DNA of 26,838 bases. Source: CAG-791 sp002390025 (lineage in GTDB: Bacteria; Bacillota; Clostridia; Lachnospirales; Lachnospiraceae). The translations under genes were made by a program, and so were the position numbers. This document shows positions 1 to 7,940 of the stretch, piece after piece. The stretch's first letter is position 1. Each line of letters opens with the position of its first letter. Below the pieces are notes generated by a model. It did not search any database, was not told the DNA's origin, and saw nothing but the letters and a program-made list of their open reading frames with translations. The stretch is from positions 1-26,838 of the forward strand of contig CAMNLR010000155.1 in NCBI GenBank assembly GCA_946543465.1, in the 5' to 3' direction.

Positions 1-126
1 GAATGGGGCGAACGCCGTTTAACTCGGGTTTTTGCGTTGGAAACCACGCAAAAACACCTCGAGTTCAGGTGGGTCTGTACAGATAACCTTCATCGCGCTA
101 AAACGCAGGCGGGTTCTGATGTCCGT

Positions 127-155
127 TTGATAAATCTTCTATTTTCAGCTAAAAT
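127..155 (+). promoter_or_regulatory. Sigma-70-type promoter of the greA-like gene
   Basis: TTGATA at 127-132 and TAAAAT at 150-155 are separated by exactly 17 bases, a good housekeeping (SigA) promoter. Transcription would start near 162, giving an 80-base leader. Bases 1-126 upstream hold no recognisable gene; they contain a hairpin with 10-bp arms (28-37 and 46-55) without a T-run and a weaker one beside it. Confidence 0.65.
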
Positions 156-242
156 AGCATTCTGCACGGTCAGGGATAAAACCCGGACCACTGCGCAGCT
201 TTCATCCTATATGTTTGTGAACAGGAGGTCATAGCTACAGGT

Positions 243-746
243 ATGTACAATAAGCTTACTGAAAATGATATCCAGGAGATGGAAAAAGAAATCGAGCACA
301 GAAAACTGGTGCTGCGTCCGCAGCTTCTGGAAGAGGTCAAGGAGACCCGCGCGCACGGCGACCTGAGTGAAAACTTTGAATACCACGCCGCAAAGCGGGA
401 GAAGAACCGCAATGAAAGCCGGATCAGATTTCTGGAGAGGATGATCAAGACCGCAAAGGTCATAGAAGACACTTCCGCCGAAGATGAGGTCGGCGTCGGC
501 AAGACTGTCACCATCTATATTCCCGAGGACGATGAAGAGGAGACCTATACGATCGTGAGCACCATGCGGCAGGATTCCATTCACGGCTTCATCAGTGTCG
601 AATCTCCCATGGGCAGAGCGCTTCTGGGACATCGCGCAGGAGACAGGATCAGTGTGCGTGTGAGCGACAGCTACAGTTACGAGGCCCAGATCAGGAAAAT
701 CTGTCTGACAGATGCCGCTGACGAGGCAAAAATACGCAGTTTTTAA
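243..746 (+). CDS. greA: GreA/GreB-family transcription elongation factor
   Basis: The predicted 167-residue protein matches the GreA/GreB family, which enters the secondary channel of RNA polymerase and stimulates cleavage of backtracked transcripts. The N-terminal half is a charged coiled coil. Its tip carries the hallmark G-D-L-S-E-N-x-E-Y-H-A-A-K motif at about residues 39-51, with acidic tip residues D40 and E43. The C-terminal half resembles the FKBP-like domain that contacts polymerase (pattern S-P-M-G-R-A-L-L-G-H near residues 121-130). The ATG follows an AGGAGG at 223-228 with a rather long 14-base gap. Length is slightly above the usual 158. It is monocistronic from a promoter at 127-155; I see no convincing terminator before the next promoter. 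Some Clostridia have several Gre paralogues, so this may not be the only copy. Confidence 0.93.
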   Translation: MYNKLTENDIQEMEKEIEHRKLVLRPQLLEEVKETRAHGDLSENFEYHAAKREKNRNESRIRFLERMIKTAKVIEDTSAEDEVGVGKTVTIYIPEDDEEETYTIVSTMRQDSIHGFISVESPMGRALLGHRAGDRISVRVSDSYSYEAQIRKICLTDAADEAKIRSF

Positions 747-755
747 TTGTACTTC

Positions 756-784
756 TTGACAATTACTGTCCCACTTCTTATTAT
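756..784 (+). promoter_or_regulatory. Strong sigma-70 promoter of the acyl-CoA synthetase gene
   Basis: A perfect -35 TTGACA (756-761) is followed after 17 bases by TATTAT (779-784). The start of transcription would lie near 791, about 24 bases upstream of the perfect palindrome at 815-840. This arrangement suggests a strong promoter held back by a downstream-bound repressor. Confidence 0.75.
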
Positions 785-814
785 ATATAAAGTTCACTTT
801 ATTACATAAACGCG

Positions 815-840
815 TAACACTTTAACTTGTTAAAGTGTTA
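815..840. promoter_or_regulatory. Perfect 12-bp inverted repeat, probable repressor operator
   Basis: The arms TAACACTTTAAC (815-826) and GTTAAAGTGTTA (829-840) are perfectly complementary around a 2-base centre. The element lies between the predicted transcription start (near 791) and the Shine-Dalgarno sequence (879-885). It is AT-rich and lacks a following T-run, so it does not look like an intrinsic terminator. The geometry fits the operator of a dimeric helix-turn-helix repressor (MarR, TetR or GntR type) acting as a road-block. The regulator is not encoded nearby and its family is unknown. In RNA it could also form a hairpin in the leader. Confidence 0.65.
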
Positions 841-895
841 TGTCAGCAATTTTATTCTATTACCACTATCTATCTACAAAAGGAGACTGTCTACC

Positions 896-2539
896 ATGCT
901 TATTACCGATTTTCTGGAAAAAAATGCTAGGGAATATCCGAACGACGTAGCTCTGGTCGAACTGAATCCCGAGATCAAAGTACCCAAGCTCACCACCTGG
1001 AAAGAATATGAACTGATCCAGCCCCTGAGCGAGGTTCCCTATCGCACAGAGATCACATGGAGCGTCTTTGATGAAAAAGCCAATCGTGTCGCGAATTTCC
1101 TTATCGCCCGCGGAATCGTAAAGGGCGATAAAGTTGCCATCCTGCTGATGAACTGCCTGGACTGGCTTCCCATCTATTTCGGTATCCTCAAGGCCGGCGC
1201 CATCGCCGTCCCTCTCAATTTCCGTTACTCCGCGGATGAGATCGAATACTGTGTCAATCTGGCTGAGGCGGATATCCTTATTTTCGGACATGAGTTTATC
1301 GGCCGTGTAGAGGAGATTGCGGACAACATCTCCCATCACAGACTCCTGCTCTACTACGGAGCCTCCTGCCCCACTTACGCGGAGGACTTCGTATCGCAGA
1401 CGATCAACTACTCCAGCAAAGCACCCGATGTCCAGCTCGATGAGGACGATTACGGCGCGATCTATTTTTCCTCCGGCACGACAGGTTTCCCCAAGGCCAT
1501 CCTGCACAAACACAGCGGAATCACCCACGCCGCCATCATGGAGCAGAAGCATCACGGACAGCAGAAGGATGACACCTTCCTCTGCATCCCGCCCCTCTAT
1601 CACACAGGTGCCAAGATGCACTGGTTCGGCTCTCTGGTCTCCGGAGGAAAGGCAGTCCTTCTGCGCGGCACAACCCCGGAAATCATTCTGGATGCCGTCT
1701 CCAAGGAGCACTGCTCTGTGGTATGGCTCCTTGTTCCGTGGGCCCAGGATATCCTGGACGCGATCGACAACGGCTCCGTTTCCCTGGCTGACTATGAACT
1801 CGATCAGTGGAGACTGATGCATATCGGCGCACAGCCCGTTCCGCCTTCCATGATCAAACACTGGCTGGAATACTTCCCGCATCATCAGTACGACACCAAC
1901 TACGGTCTCTCCGAGTCTCTCGGACCCGGCTGTGTACATCTGGGCGTCGAAAATACCCACAAGGTGGGTGCGATCGGTATCCCCGGCTACAAGTGGGAGT
2001 GCCGCATTGTGGACGAAAACCGCAATCCTGTCAAGCAGGGTGAAGTCGGCGAACTCGCTGTCAAGGGACCCGGCGTCATGATCTGCTACTACAACAATCC
2101 CACTGCTTCCAAGGAAGTTCTGGACGATGACCGCTGGCTCTATACCGGTGACATGGCCATGCAGGATGAGGATGGATTCTACTACCTCGTTGACCGCAAA
2201 AAGGACGTCATCATCACCGGCGGTGAGAACCTCTACCCTGTACAGATCGAGGACTTCCTGCACGCATTTGAGCCCATCAACGACGTCGCCGTCATCGGTC
2301 TTCCCGATAAGCGTCTGGGTGAGATTGCAGCTGCCATCATCCAGCTCAAGGAGGGCTATACCTGTACAGAAGAGCAGGTCAATAACTACTGCCGCAAGCT
2401 GCCCCGCTACAAGAGACCCCGCAAGATCATCTTCGCCGAAGTTCCCAGAAATCCCACCGGCAAGATTGAGAAGCCCAAGCTCCGTGAACAGTACGGCGCT
2501 GCTTTCCTGGTCGCTGCGGAAAATGAGATGAGCAGATAA
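896..2539 (+). CDS. Class I adenylate-forming acyl-CoA synthetase (substrate unknown)
   Basis: The 547-residue protein belongs to the ANL superfamily, which activates a carboxylic acid with ATP to an acyl-adenylate and transfers it to CoA. Core motifs are all present: P-loop A3 S-S-G-T-T-G-F-P-K at 192-200, A5 Y-G-L-S-E at 336-340, A7 Y-T-G-D at 416-419, A8 hinge beginning D-R-K-K-D at 433-437 and G-G-E-N at 442-445, and A10 N-P-T-G-K-I-E-K with the catalytic lysine at K523. The start is the ATG at 896, served by AAAGGAG at 879-885. An in-frame TTG at 827 lies inside the palindrome, has no ribosome site and is rejected. Substrate could be a fatty, aromatic or carnitine-type acid; motifs do not decide. 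It is a single-gene unit with its own promoter, operator and terminator. Confidence 0.9.
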   Translation: MLITDFLEKNAREYPNDVALVELNPEIKVPKLTTWKEYELIQPLSEVPYRTEITWSVFDEKANRVANFLIARGIVKGDKVAILLMNCLDWLPIYFGILKAGAIAVPLNFRYSADEIEYCVNLAEADILIFGHEFIGRVEEIADNISHHRLLLYYGASCPTYAEDFVSQTINYSSKAPDVQLDEDDYGAIYFSSGTTGFPKAILHKHSGITHAAIMEQKHHGQQKDDTFLCIPPLYHTGAKMHWFGSLVSGGKAVLLRGTTPEIILDAVSKEHCSVVWLLVPWAQDILDAIDNGSVSLADYELDQWRLMHIGAQPVPPSMIKHWLEYFPHHQYDTNYGLSESLGPGCVHLGVENTHKVGAIGIPGYKWECRIVDENRNPVKQGEVGELAVKGPGVMICYYNNPTASKEVLDDDRWLYTGDMAMQDEDGFYYLVDRKKDVIITGGENLYPVQIEDFLHAFEPINDVAVIGLPDKRLGEIAAAIIQLKEGYTCTEEQVNNYCRKLPRYKRPRKIIFAEVPRNPTGKIEKPKLREQYGAAFLVAAENEMSR

Positions 2540-2574
2540 TCCCACCGGGAAAAAGATAGTAATGCAATGAAAAG

Positions 2575-2617
2575 GGCGTGTGAGAAATGATTGATCATTT
2601 TTCACACGCCTTTTTTT
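2575..2617 (+). terminator. Intrinsic terminator of the acyl-CoA synthetase gene
   Basis: A 16-bp stem (2575-2590 with 2595-2610, one G-U pair, loop TTGA) is followed directly by seven T residues at 2611-2617. It lies 35 bases after the stop codon and is a textbook rho-independent terminator. Confidence 0.92.
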
Positions 2618-2689
2618 CATTCATCGCACAATATTTTATTCATCGCGCGATACCCGTGACTTCATAACAGTCGTGAGATACGCGCGCAG

Positions 2690-2705
2690 GACTCGCAGGC
2701 GAGTC
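2690..2705. repeat. Short perfect inverted repeat GACTCGC/GCGAGTC
   Basis: GACTCGC (2690-2696) and GCGAGTC (2699-2705) face each other across two bases. A related GCGAGTCTT string sits inside the larger hairpin at 6386-6439. Function is unknown; it lies in the 200-base gap between the convergent acyl-CoA synthetase and lipoprotein genes. Confidence 0.4.
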
Positions 2706-2719
2706 TTAAATATTTGAGA

Positions 2720-2749
2720 TTTTAAAGATTTCAGTTTTAAGGATTTCAG
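2720..2749. repeat. 15-bp tandem duplication overlapping a stop codon
   Basis: TTTTAAAGATTTCAG (2720-2734) is followed directly by TTTTAAGGATTTCAG (2735-2749), 14 of 15 bases identical. The second copy covers the stop codon of the minus-strand lipoprotein gene (2746-2748). It looks like a replication-slippage duplication. Confidence 0.7.
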
Positions 2750-3420
2750 GGAACATCATACCCTTTTTCCGACAGACCTGTCAGTTCCTCGCTGTCAAGG
2801 TTATAGGAGAAAAAGTGTTCTTCAATAATATCCTCCTCTTCATCCTCGATCTCCAGGGTGAGCTTCATATAGATATCCTTTACTTTTCCGTCTTCTCCGA
2901 TCTCGAATCCCTGCATTTCCGTTTTCTGGAGCTGCCCCCTGATCCCGGATTTCTGCGCCAGCTTTCCGACCTTCAGACTCAGGTCGACGCCGCTCATCTC
3001 AGTCCTTTCGAGTGCCTCCTTACAGGTGATCGGCTCACATGTCTGTCTGTCCGCGCCCAGGGTAATGAGATTATAAAGGCGGGAGTTTTCCTCGACCGTA
3101 TACCAGATCACAGTGACCTGGGGATAGGTTTTTGTGCCGCCCACATAGGACCGCATTTCTATCTCTGAACCTTTTTTCTGTTCTTTCTCTACGATTTTTT
3201 CCAGATCCTCTGTCTCCTTATCCAGATTGCGGAGTTCTTTCTGAATCTCCTCATTGTCGGAAACAAATGCCGGAATCTGGATCACTTTACCGTTTTCCGT
3301 CCCGCTTTCGATCACTTCAATTCTGATATCCGGATTTTTCGCCGCCGTGCTTTTACAGGAAACCAGAACAGACGAAATCATCAAAAGAAGAACTGCAGTA
3401 TATTTTAACTTACCTATCAT
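2746..3420 (-). CDS. Putative lipoprotein of unknown function
   Basis: The 224-residue protein starts with a lipoprotein signal: a short basic N-terminus (K4, K6), a hydrophobic stretch at about residues 8-20, and a lipobox-like L-V-S-C with C22 as the lipidation site. The mature part is acidic and rich in E and K. A charged segment around residues 65-85 may be helical, and the region after about residue 90 alternates in a beta-like pattern. I do not recognise the family; the shape loosely recalls extracellular domains of the RsiV/DUF3298 type, but that is only a guess. The ATG at 3420 follows AAGAGG with a 5-base gap, and that ribosome-site block is duplicated upstream. It runs convergent to the acyl-CoA synthetase and divergent from trmB. 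Confidence 0.72.
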   Translation of the reverse strand: MIGKLKYTAVLLLMISSVLVSCKSTAAKNPDIRIEVIESGTENGKVIQIPAFVSDNEEIQKELRNLDKETEDLEKIVEKEQKKGSEIEMRSYVGGTKTYPQVTVIWYTVEENSRLYNLITLGADRQTCEPITCKEALERTEMSGVDLSLKVGKLAQKSGIRGQLQKTEMQGFEIGEDGKVKDIYMKLTLEIEDEEEDIIEEHFFSYNLDSEELTGLSEKGYDVP

Positions 3421-3448
3421 AGAAACCTCTTAGCAGAAACCTCTTTAT
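3421..3448. repeat. 14-bp tandem duplication carrying a duplicated ribosome-binding site
   Basis: AGAAACCTCTT occurs at 3421-3431 and again at 3435-3445, in 14-base units. Read on the minus strand each copy contains AAGAGG, so the lipoprotein gene has two Shine-Dalgarno-like blocks in tandem upstream of its ATG. Confidence 0.65.
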
Positions 3449-3503
3449 GAACAAATTGCACTCCTGCAGAGCAACCATCATCATGAAAAAACTATAAACG
3501 ATT

Positions 3504-3532
3504 ATAACATAGACTTCAAAATGTGGTACAAT
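3504..3532 (+). promoter_or_regulatory. Probable promoter of the trmB-dacF operon
   Basis: TACAAT at 3527-3532 is preceded by TG at 3524-3525, forming an extended -10 element. The matching -35 position (3504-3509, ATAACA) is weak, as is usual for extended -10 promoters. Transcription would begin near 3539, giving a leader of about 50 bases. Confidence 0.5.
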
Positions 3533-3589
3533 GAAATGCAATGCTGATTAAAAGCAGATTAAAAAATAAAAAAAAGGACAGACTTATCT

Positions 3590-4234
3590 ATGCGTTTAAG
3601 AAATATACCGGGTGCCCGCGATATGATCGCGGCCAGCCCCTGGGTTGTACAGAAACCGGAAGATCACTGCGGCCAGTGGAAATCTTTTTTCGGAAACGAT
3701 CACCCTCTTCATCTCGAGATCGGTACCGGAAAAGGCAGGTTCATCATGCAGCTTGCCCAGGAACATCCGGAGATCAACTATATCGGAATCGAAAAATATT
3801 CAAGTGTTCTTCTCCGCTGTCTGGAAAAGCAGGAGGAACTGCAGCTGACAAATCTGATTTTTATCCGCGGTGACGCCGAACTGATCAATACTTATTTTTC
3901 GGACGGGGAGATTGATAAAATCTATCTCAATTTTTCCGACCCCTGGCCCAAGGAAAGACATGCCAGAAGGCGCCTCCCCTCCTCCGAATATCTGCGCCGC
4001 TATGACAGAATCCTCGTGCAGGGCGGGATCATTGAATTTAAGACAGATAACCGGGGACTGTTTGACTTTGCCGTGGAAGAAGTCGAGCAGAGCGCTTTTG
4101 AAATCGCGCAGATCACTTACGATCTTCACAGCGACCCTGTCATGAATGTCGGAAATATCATGACAGAGTACGAGGAAAAGTTTTCCAAAAAAGGAAATAA
4201 AATCTGCAAATACATTCTGCGCCGCCGCGCATAA
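3590..4234 (+). CDS. trmB: tRNA (guanine-N7)-methyltransferase
   Basis: TrmB uses S-adenosylmethionine to make 7-methylguanosine at position 46 of tRNA variable loops. The 214-residue length is typical. Family signatures are visible: the SAM-binding E-I-G-T-G-K-G at residues 43-49, the diagnostic N-F-S-D-P-W-P-K-x-R-H at 114-124 followed by R-R-R-L, F-K-T-D-N at 150-154, and T-E-Y-E near 192-195. The ATG at 3590 follows an AAAGGA ribosome site. The next gene, dacF, begins 17 bases after the stop codon with no terminator between, so the two are probably cotranscribed, though they have no functional link. Confidence 0.96.
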   Translation: MRLRNIPGARDMIAASPWVVQKPEDHCGQWKSFFGNDHPLHLEIGTGKGRFIMQLAQEHPEINYIGIEKYSSVLLRCLEKQEELQLTNLIFIRGDAELINTYFSDGEIDKIYLNFSDPWPKERHARRRLPSSEYLRRYDRILVQGGIIEFKTDNRGLFDFAVEEVEQSAFEIAQITYDLHSDPVMNVGNIMTEYEEKFSKKGNKICKYILRRRA

Positions 4235-4251
4235 CAGGAAGTTTTCATTAC

Positions 4252-6342
4252 ATGACAATAAATAGCAAATGGATCAAAAAGAAAATACTGGGTGCTTCTG
4301 CCGTCCTGCTCTCGCTCACCCTTGCGGGTGCGCCTCTTTGTGCTGCCGCAAAAGTTGAGGATGACGCCATCTATACGGAGGACGGGATCGAAGATTTACA
4401 GGCAGAGTTAGCCAGAAATAAAGCGCAGGCTGTACAGACCAATCTTGATCCTGACTGGCCGCACGGACCCGCCATAGGCGCTGCGGGCGCCGTCGTCATG
4501 GATGCACAGAGCGGTGCTGTTCTGTACGGGAAAAACATGAACAAGCATCTGTATCCCGCCAGCATCACCAAGATCATGACAGCCCTTCTTGCCTATGAAA
4601 ATCTGGATCCTGACGACACAGTCACATTCTCTGAAAATGCTGTCTTCGGCATTGAAAGCGGCAGTTCCAATATAGGTATGGATGTCGGTGAATCCATCAC
4701 CGTAGCCGAAGCACTCTACGGTCTGATGGTCGCCTCAGCCAACGAAGTTGCCATAGCTCTGGGCGAACGCGTATCCGGGACGGAACCGGAATTCGTGAAA
4801 CTCATGAACAGGCGCGCTGCGGAGCTGGGCTGCAAAGACACAAATTTTGTGACAACGAACGGCCTTCACGATTCCAACCATTATACCTCAGCTTATGACA
4901 TGGCTCTGATCGCCCGGGAGATCTACAAGCATCCCGATCTGGTCGAATACATGTCACAGATGAATTATCATTTCGAGGCAAGTGCCAATCAGCCCGATGA
5001 TTTCTGGATCCTCAACACCAACGATTTTCTCACCGGGGAAATCCCCTGTGATGATATCGTCGGAGGCAAGACCGGATATACCGACCAGGCCCGCGAAACC
5101 CTGGTCTCCTTCGCCGAAAGAGACGGAAAGAAACTGGTCTGTGTCATCATGAGGGAAGAGCCCCCCTATCAGTTCTATGACACCATTGATCTTCTGGATT
5201 ACGCCTTTAACAATTTCAAGAAAATCAATGTAGCTCAGGAGGAAAAAAGATTCACACAGAAATCAGCTGATTTTCTTTCCTCCGGGCCTGATATCTTCGG
5301 AAACAGCACGCCCTCCTTCTATATCAGCGAAGAAAATTCACTGATGATCCCCAATTCCCTCTCCTTCTCTGATCTGTCGGCCGAGATCATCCCGGCAGTT
5401 TCCCGGGCGGACGGCACGCAGGAGAAAAACGGTACAGGCACAGGATCGGAAGGCGGCACTGAAACAACAGATCCATCTTCTACACAGGCTGCAGCTGCAG
5501 AAGCTCCCGATCAGGCAGGAGAATCATCCACCGCAGGTGAAAGGGCAGCGGACACTGATGCAGAATCTTCCCCGGGACAGGTTCTCCCCGCATCCGCTCC
5601 GGAAAACAGTGAAAACCGGGTCATAGGAACTGTCAAATACAAATTCCATGACTACGATCTGGGCAGTGTTGACGTTCTTTTCCGCAATAATTACGCAGCC
5701 CGGGCAGAAGCAGAACCGGAAGCATCCTCAACAGGTGCGACAACCGCATCCGCAGACCTCAATGAATCCGAAAACAGGACAGGCCCTGAAACAGTGCACG
5801 GAATACGGTCCCTTGTTTTCGGACTGGTGCACACAGGTGCTCATGGATCAATCTACCTGAACATCCTGCTGCTCATCCCCCTGCTCCTCGCTGTCACCTT
5901 CCTTCTCTGCATCCTGATCTTCGTGTATGATTACTTCGCACAGAGGAGCAGCCGCCACAGAAAGAAGCTTCGCAGGGCGCAGCGGGCACAGAGACAGAAC
6001 GCCACCAGATATTCCGAAACTTCCGGACCTTCTGAGTCTGCTCAATCTTCCGGATATTCCGGGTCCACAAAAACCACAAGATCCTCCGGTTATTCCGGGT
6101 CCTCTACAACCGCAAGATCCTCTGGTTATTCCGGATCTTCTAAAGCTGCCGGATCTTCCAGATATTCCGGATTCTCTAAAGCTTCCGCTCCTTCGGGATC
6201 TACCCGGCGGAGGACCGGGAACACTGGGGAAAGAAGAAACTATCCGGAAAACAGAGATTATACAGGCAGAGGGGATTATGAGGAAAGACCGGTAAGAAGG
6301 TCATCCGGAAAAAGAACGCCGCGGGACAGATCTTCCAGATAA
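4252..6342 (+). CDS. dacF: D-alanyl-D-alanine carboxypeptidase with a C-terminal membrane anchor and repeat tail
   Basis: A low-molecular-mass penicillin-binding protein (peptidase family S11) that trims the terminal D-alanine from peptidoglycan stem peptides. A signal peptide covers about residues 1-32. The three active-site motifs are S-I-T-K (S104, K107), S-A-N (162-164) and K-T-G (273-275). A PBP5-like C-terminal domain and a long acidic low-complexity linker follow. Then comes a strongly hydrophobic segment at about 533-562, and a very basic tail containing four 12-residue repeats of the form S-S-G-Y-S-G-S-x at 599-646. At 696 residues it is far longer than the usual 380-450, and the tail should face the cytoplasm. 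The ATG follows AGGAAG. The symbol is by family; dacA/dacB naming is equally possible. Confidence 0.9.
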   Translation: MTINSKWIKKKILGASAVLLSLTLAGAPLCAAAKVEDDAIYTEDGIEDLQAELARNKAQAVQTNLDPDWPHGPAIGAAGAVVMDAQSGAVLYGKNMNKHLYPASITKIMTALLAYENLDPDDTVTFSENAVFGIESGSSNIGMDVGESITVAEALYGLMVASANEVAIALGERVSGTEPEFVKLMNRRAAELGCKDTNFVTTNGLHDSNHYTSAYDMALIAREIYKHPDLVEYMSQMNYHFEASANQPDDFWILNTNDFLTGEIPCDDIVGGKTGYTDQARETLVSFAERDGKKLVCVIMREEPPYQFYDTIDLLDYAFNNFKKINVAQEEKRFTQKSADFLSSGPDIFGNSTPSFYISEENSLMIPNSLSFSDLSAEIIPAVSRADGTQEKNGTGTGSEGGTETTDPSSTQAAAAEAPDQAGESSTAGERAADTDAESSPGQVLPASAPENSENRVIGTVKYKFHDYDLGSVDVLFRNNYAARAEAEPEASSTGATTASADLNESENRTGPETVHGIRSLVFGLVHTGAHGSIYLNILLLIPLLLAVTFLLCILIFVYDYFAQRSSRHRKKLRRAQRAQRQNATRYSETSGPSESAQSSGYSGSTKTTRSSGYSGSSTTARSSGYSGSSKAAGSSRYSGFSKASAPSGSTRRRTGNTGERRNYPENRDYTGRGDYEERPVRRSSGKRTPRDRSSR
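6046..6189 (+). repeat. Four 36-bp in-frame tandem repeats in dacF
   Basis: Units at 6046-6081, 6082-6117, 6118-6153 and 6154-6189 each encode twelve residues starting S-S-G/R-Y-S-G. Variation between copies affects both silent and coding positions, so the array is not brand new. Similar half-units occur just upstream (S-E-T-S-G-P-S-E). Copy number could vary between strains. Confidence 0.88.
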
Positions 6343-6385
6343 ATATTCCCCGTGAATACGCGGATAGAAATTGCGGGCAATATTC

Positions 6386-6439
6386 AAGACCCCGCTTCTA
6401 TAAGCGAGTCTTGTGCCCCGCTTATAGAAGCGGGGTCTT
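6386..6439. repeat. Long perfect hairpin (21-bp arms) downstream of dacF
   Basis: Bases 6386-6406 and 6419-6439 are perfectly complementary over 21 bp, around a 12-base loop (AGTCTTGTGCCC). No T-run follows on either strand, so it is not a standard intrinsic terminator. It lies 43 bases after the dacF stop, in the 316-base convergent gap with the thiolase gene. It may stabilise the 3' end of the mRNA or be a REP-like element. Confidence 0.75.
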
Positions 6440-6480
6440 CCTCCCACCGAGACAAAAAAGACAATACAAAAGACACGAAA

Positions 6481-6516
6481 AAGCAGGACCGGTACGAATC
6501 GTACCGGTCCTGTTTT
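6481..6516. terminator. Bidirectional intrinsic terminator between dacF and the thiolase gene
   Basis: CAGGACCGGTACGA (6484-6497) and TCGTACCGGTCCTG (6499-6512) form a near-perfect GC-rich hairpin. On the plus strand it is followed by TTTT (6513-6516). On the minus strand it is followed by a five-T run, the complement of the A-run at 6478-6482. It can therefore stop both converging transcripts. Bases 6517-6658 hold nothing else I can identify. Confidence 0.82.
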
Positions 6517-6658
6517 CATCTGTTCTCACCTGTCCTGACTGCGGGTATTCATCGCTGACGAAGAATGTCCCCTTATCCTTATGAACAGGTCTGTAAAGCC
6601 TGTGGCGGAATATCTGATCAAATCACCTGATCGAGATATCCCTGCAGGTTTCTGTTAA

Positions 6659-7840
6659 TTAGTCGAGAGCTCTGACGATGCAGGAGCAGCCCATGCCGCC
6701 GCCGATGCAAAGAGTTGCAAGACCGGTCTTGGCGCCTGTTCTCTCCATATTTGCAAGCAGAGTAACGAAGATACGGCAGCCGGAAGCGCCTACGGGATGT
6801 CCGAGAGCGATTGCACCGCCGGTGAGGTTCAGCTTGTTGAGGTCGAACTTCAGATCCTTGCCGACTGCGACAGACTGTGCTGCAAATGCCTCATTTGCCT
6901 CATAGATGTCGAGATCGTCGATGGTCATGTTCAGTCTCTTGAGGAGCTTTGTGGTGGAAGCAACGGGGCCTACACCCATGATGCGGGGATCTACGCCGCC
7001 GAGGCAGCCGCCGAGCCACTCAACCTGTGCCTTGACGCCCAGCTCTTTAGCCTTCTCTTCGCTCATAACGACGACTGCTGCAGCACCGTCGTTGATACCG
7101 GAAGCGTTACCAGCTGTGACAACGCCGTCCTTATTGATGGGGCGAAGCTTAGCAAGGCTTTCAGCAGTTGTGCCGGGACGAGGGCCTTCATCCTTATCGA
7201 AGATGATGGTCTGCTTTTTCTGCTTGACTTCTACAGGAACGATCTGGGAATCAAACCAGCCGTTCTCCTGAGCCTTGACTGCCTTCTGCTGGCTGTTTGC
7301 TGCAAACTCGTCAAGCTCTTCACGGGTCAGTCCCCACTCCTCAGCTACGTTGTCAGCTGTGCGGATCATGTGATAGTTGTTGAATGCATCCCAAAGAGCA
7401 TCCTTGATCATGGTGTCAACCAGAACACCATTGTTCATTCTGTAACCATAGCGGCCCTGCTCGACTGCGTAAGGAGCCATGGACATGTTCTCTGTACCAC
7501 CTGCAACAACGATGTCAGCATCGCCGGCTTTGATCATCTCTGCAGCCATGTTGATGGCATTCAGACCGGAACCGCAGACAACATTGATGGTAACAGCAGG
7601 GCACTCGACAGGAAGACCAGCCTTGAGTGTGCACTGACGTGCAACGTTCTGTCCCTGGGAAGCCTGGATAACGCAGCCCATGATGACTTCGTCAACCTGA
7701 TCAGCGGGTACATTCGCGCGCTTCAGAGCTTCTTTGATAACGATTGCGCCGAGCTCTGTTGCAGGCGTCGTGGAAAGGCCGCCACCCATTTTGCCGATCG
7801 CCGTACGGCATGCACCCGCAATAACAACTTTCTTAGACAT
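6659..7840 (-). CDS. thlA: Acetyl-CoA C-acetyltransferase (biosynthetic thiolase)
   Basis: Condenses two acetyl-CoA to acetoacetyl-CoA, the entry step toward butyrate or butanol in Clostridia; it also works in reverse. The 393-residue length matches the family. The catalytic residues fall at the same numbers as in the Zoogloea thiolase: nucleophile C89 in N-V-V-C-G-S-G, H348 in G-H-P-V-G-A-S-G, and C378 in C-I-G-G-G-M-G. G-G-T-E-N-M-S at about 114-120 is also typical. The ATG follows a strong AAAGGAGG. The gene stands alone with its own promoter (7941-7969) and terminator; the usual butyrate partners (hbd, crt, bcd, etf) are not here. Codon use looks strongly biased, consistent with high expression. 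thlA versus atoB naming is by context only. Confidence 0.95.
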   Translation of the reverse strand: MSKKVVIAGACRTAIGKMGGGLSTTPATELGAIVIKEALKRANVPADQVDEVIMGCVIQASQGQNVARQCTLKAGLPVECPAVTINVVCGSGLNAINMAAEMIKAGDADIVVAGGTENMSMAPYAVEQGRYGYRMNNGVLVDTMIKDALWDAFNNYHMIRTADNVAEEWGLTREELDEFAANSQQKAVKAQENGWFDSQIVPVEVKQKKQTIIFDKDEGPRPGTTAESLAKLRPINKDGVVTAGNASGINDGAAAVVVMSEEKAKELGVKAQVEWLGGCLGGVDPRIMGVGPVASTTKLLKRLNMTIDDLDIYEANEAFAAQSVAVGKDLKFDLNKLNLTGGAIALGHPVGASGCRIFVTLLANMERTGAKTGLATLCIGGGMGCSCIVRALD

Positions 7841-7940
7841 ACGTAATTCCTCCTTTGCCGATTATAAAGTTTTTACTGAGACTCCTTTTAAGTGTCATCT
7901 CTAAATAATGTTATCTGCATCTGTAGCATCTGTACTCTAT

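Noticed and set aside
1..234. Open frame through the first 234 bases on the plus strand
   Set aside because: No recognisable family, no ribosome site, contains a hairpin and overlaps the greA promoter; low-complexity-free but not protein-like. Most likely intergenic.
815..840. Terminator of greA
   Set aside because: The hairpin is AT-rich, lacks a T-run and lies downstream of a strong promoter for the next gene; operator is the better reading.
866..2620. Long minus-strand frame opposite the acyl-CoA synthetase
   Set aside because: Exact antisense of a gene with all catalytic motifs; it also runs into the terminator. A by-product of codon bias.
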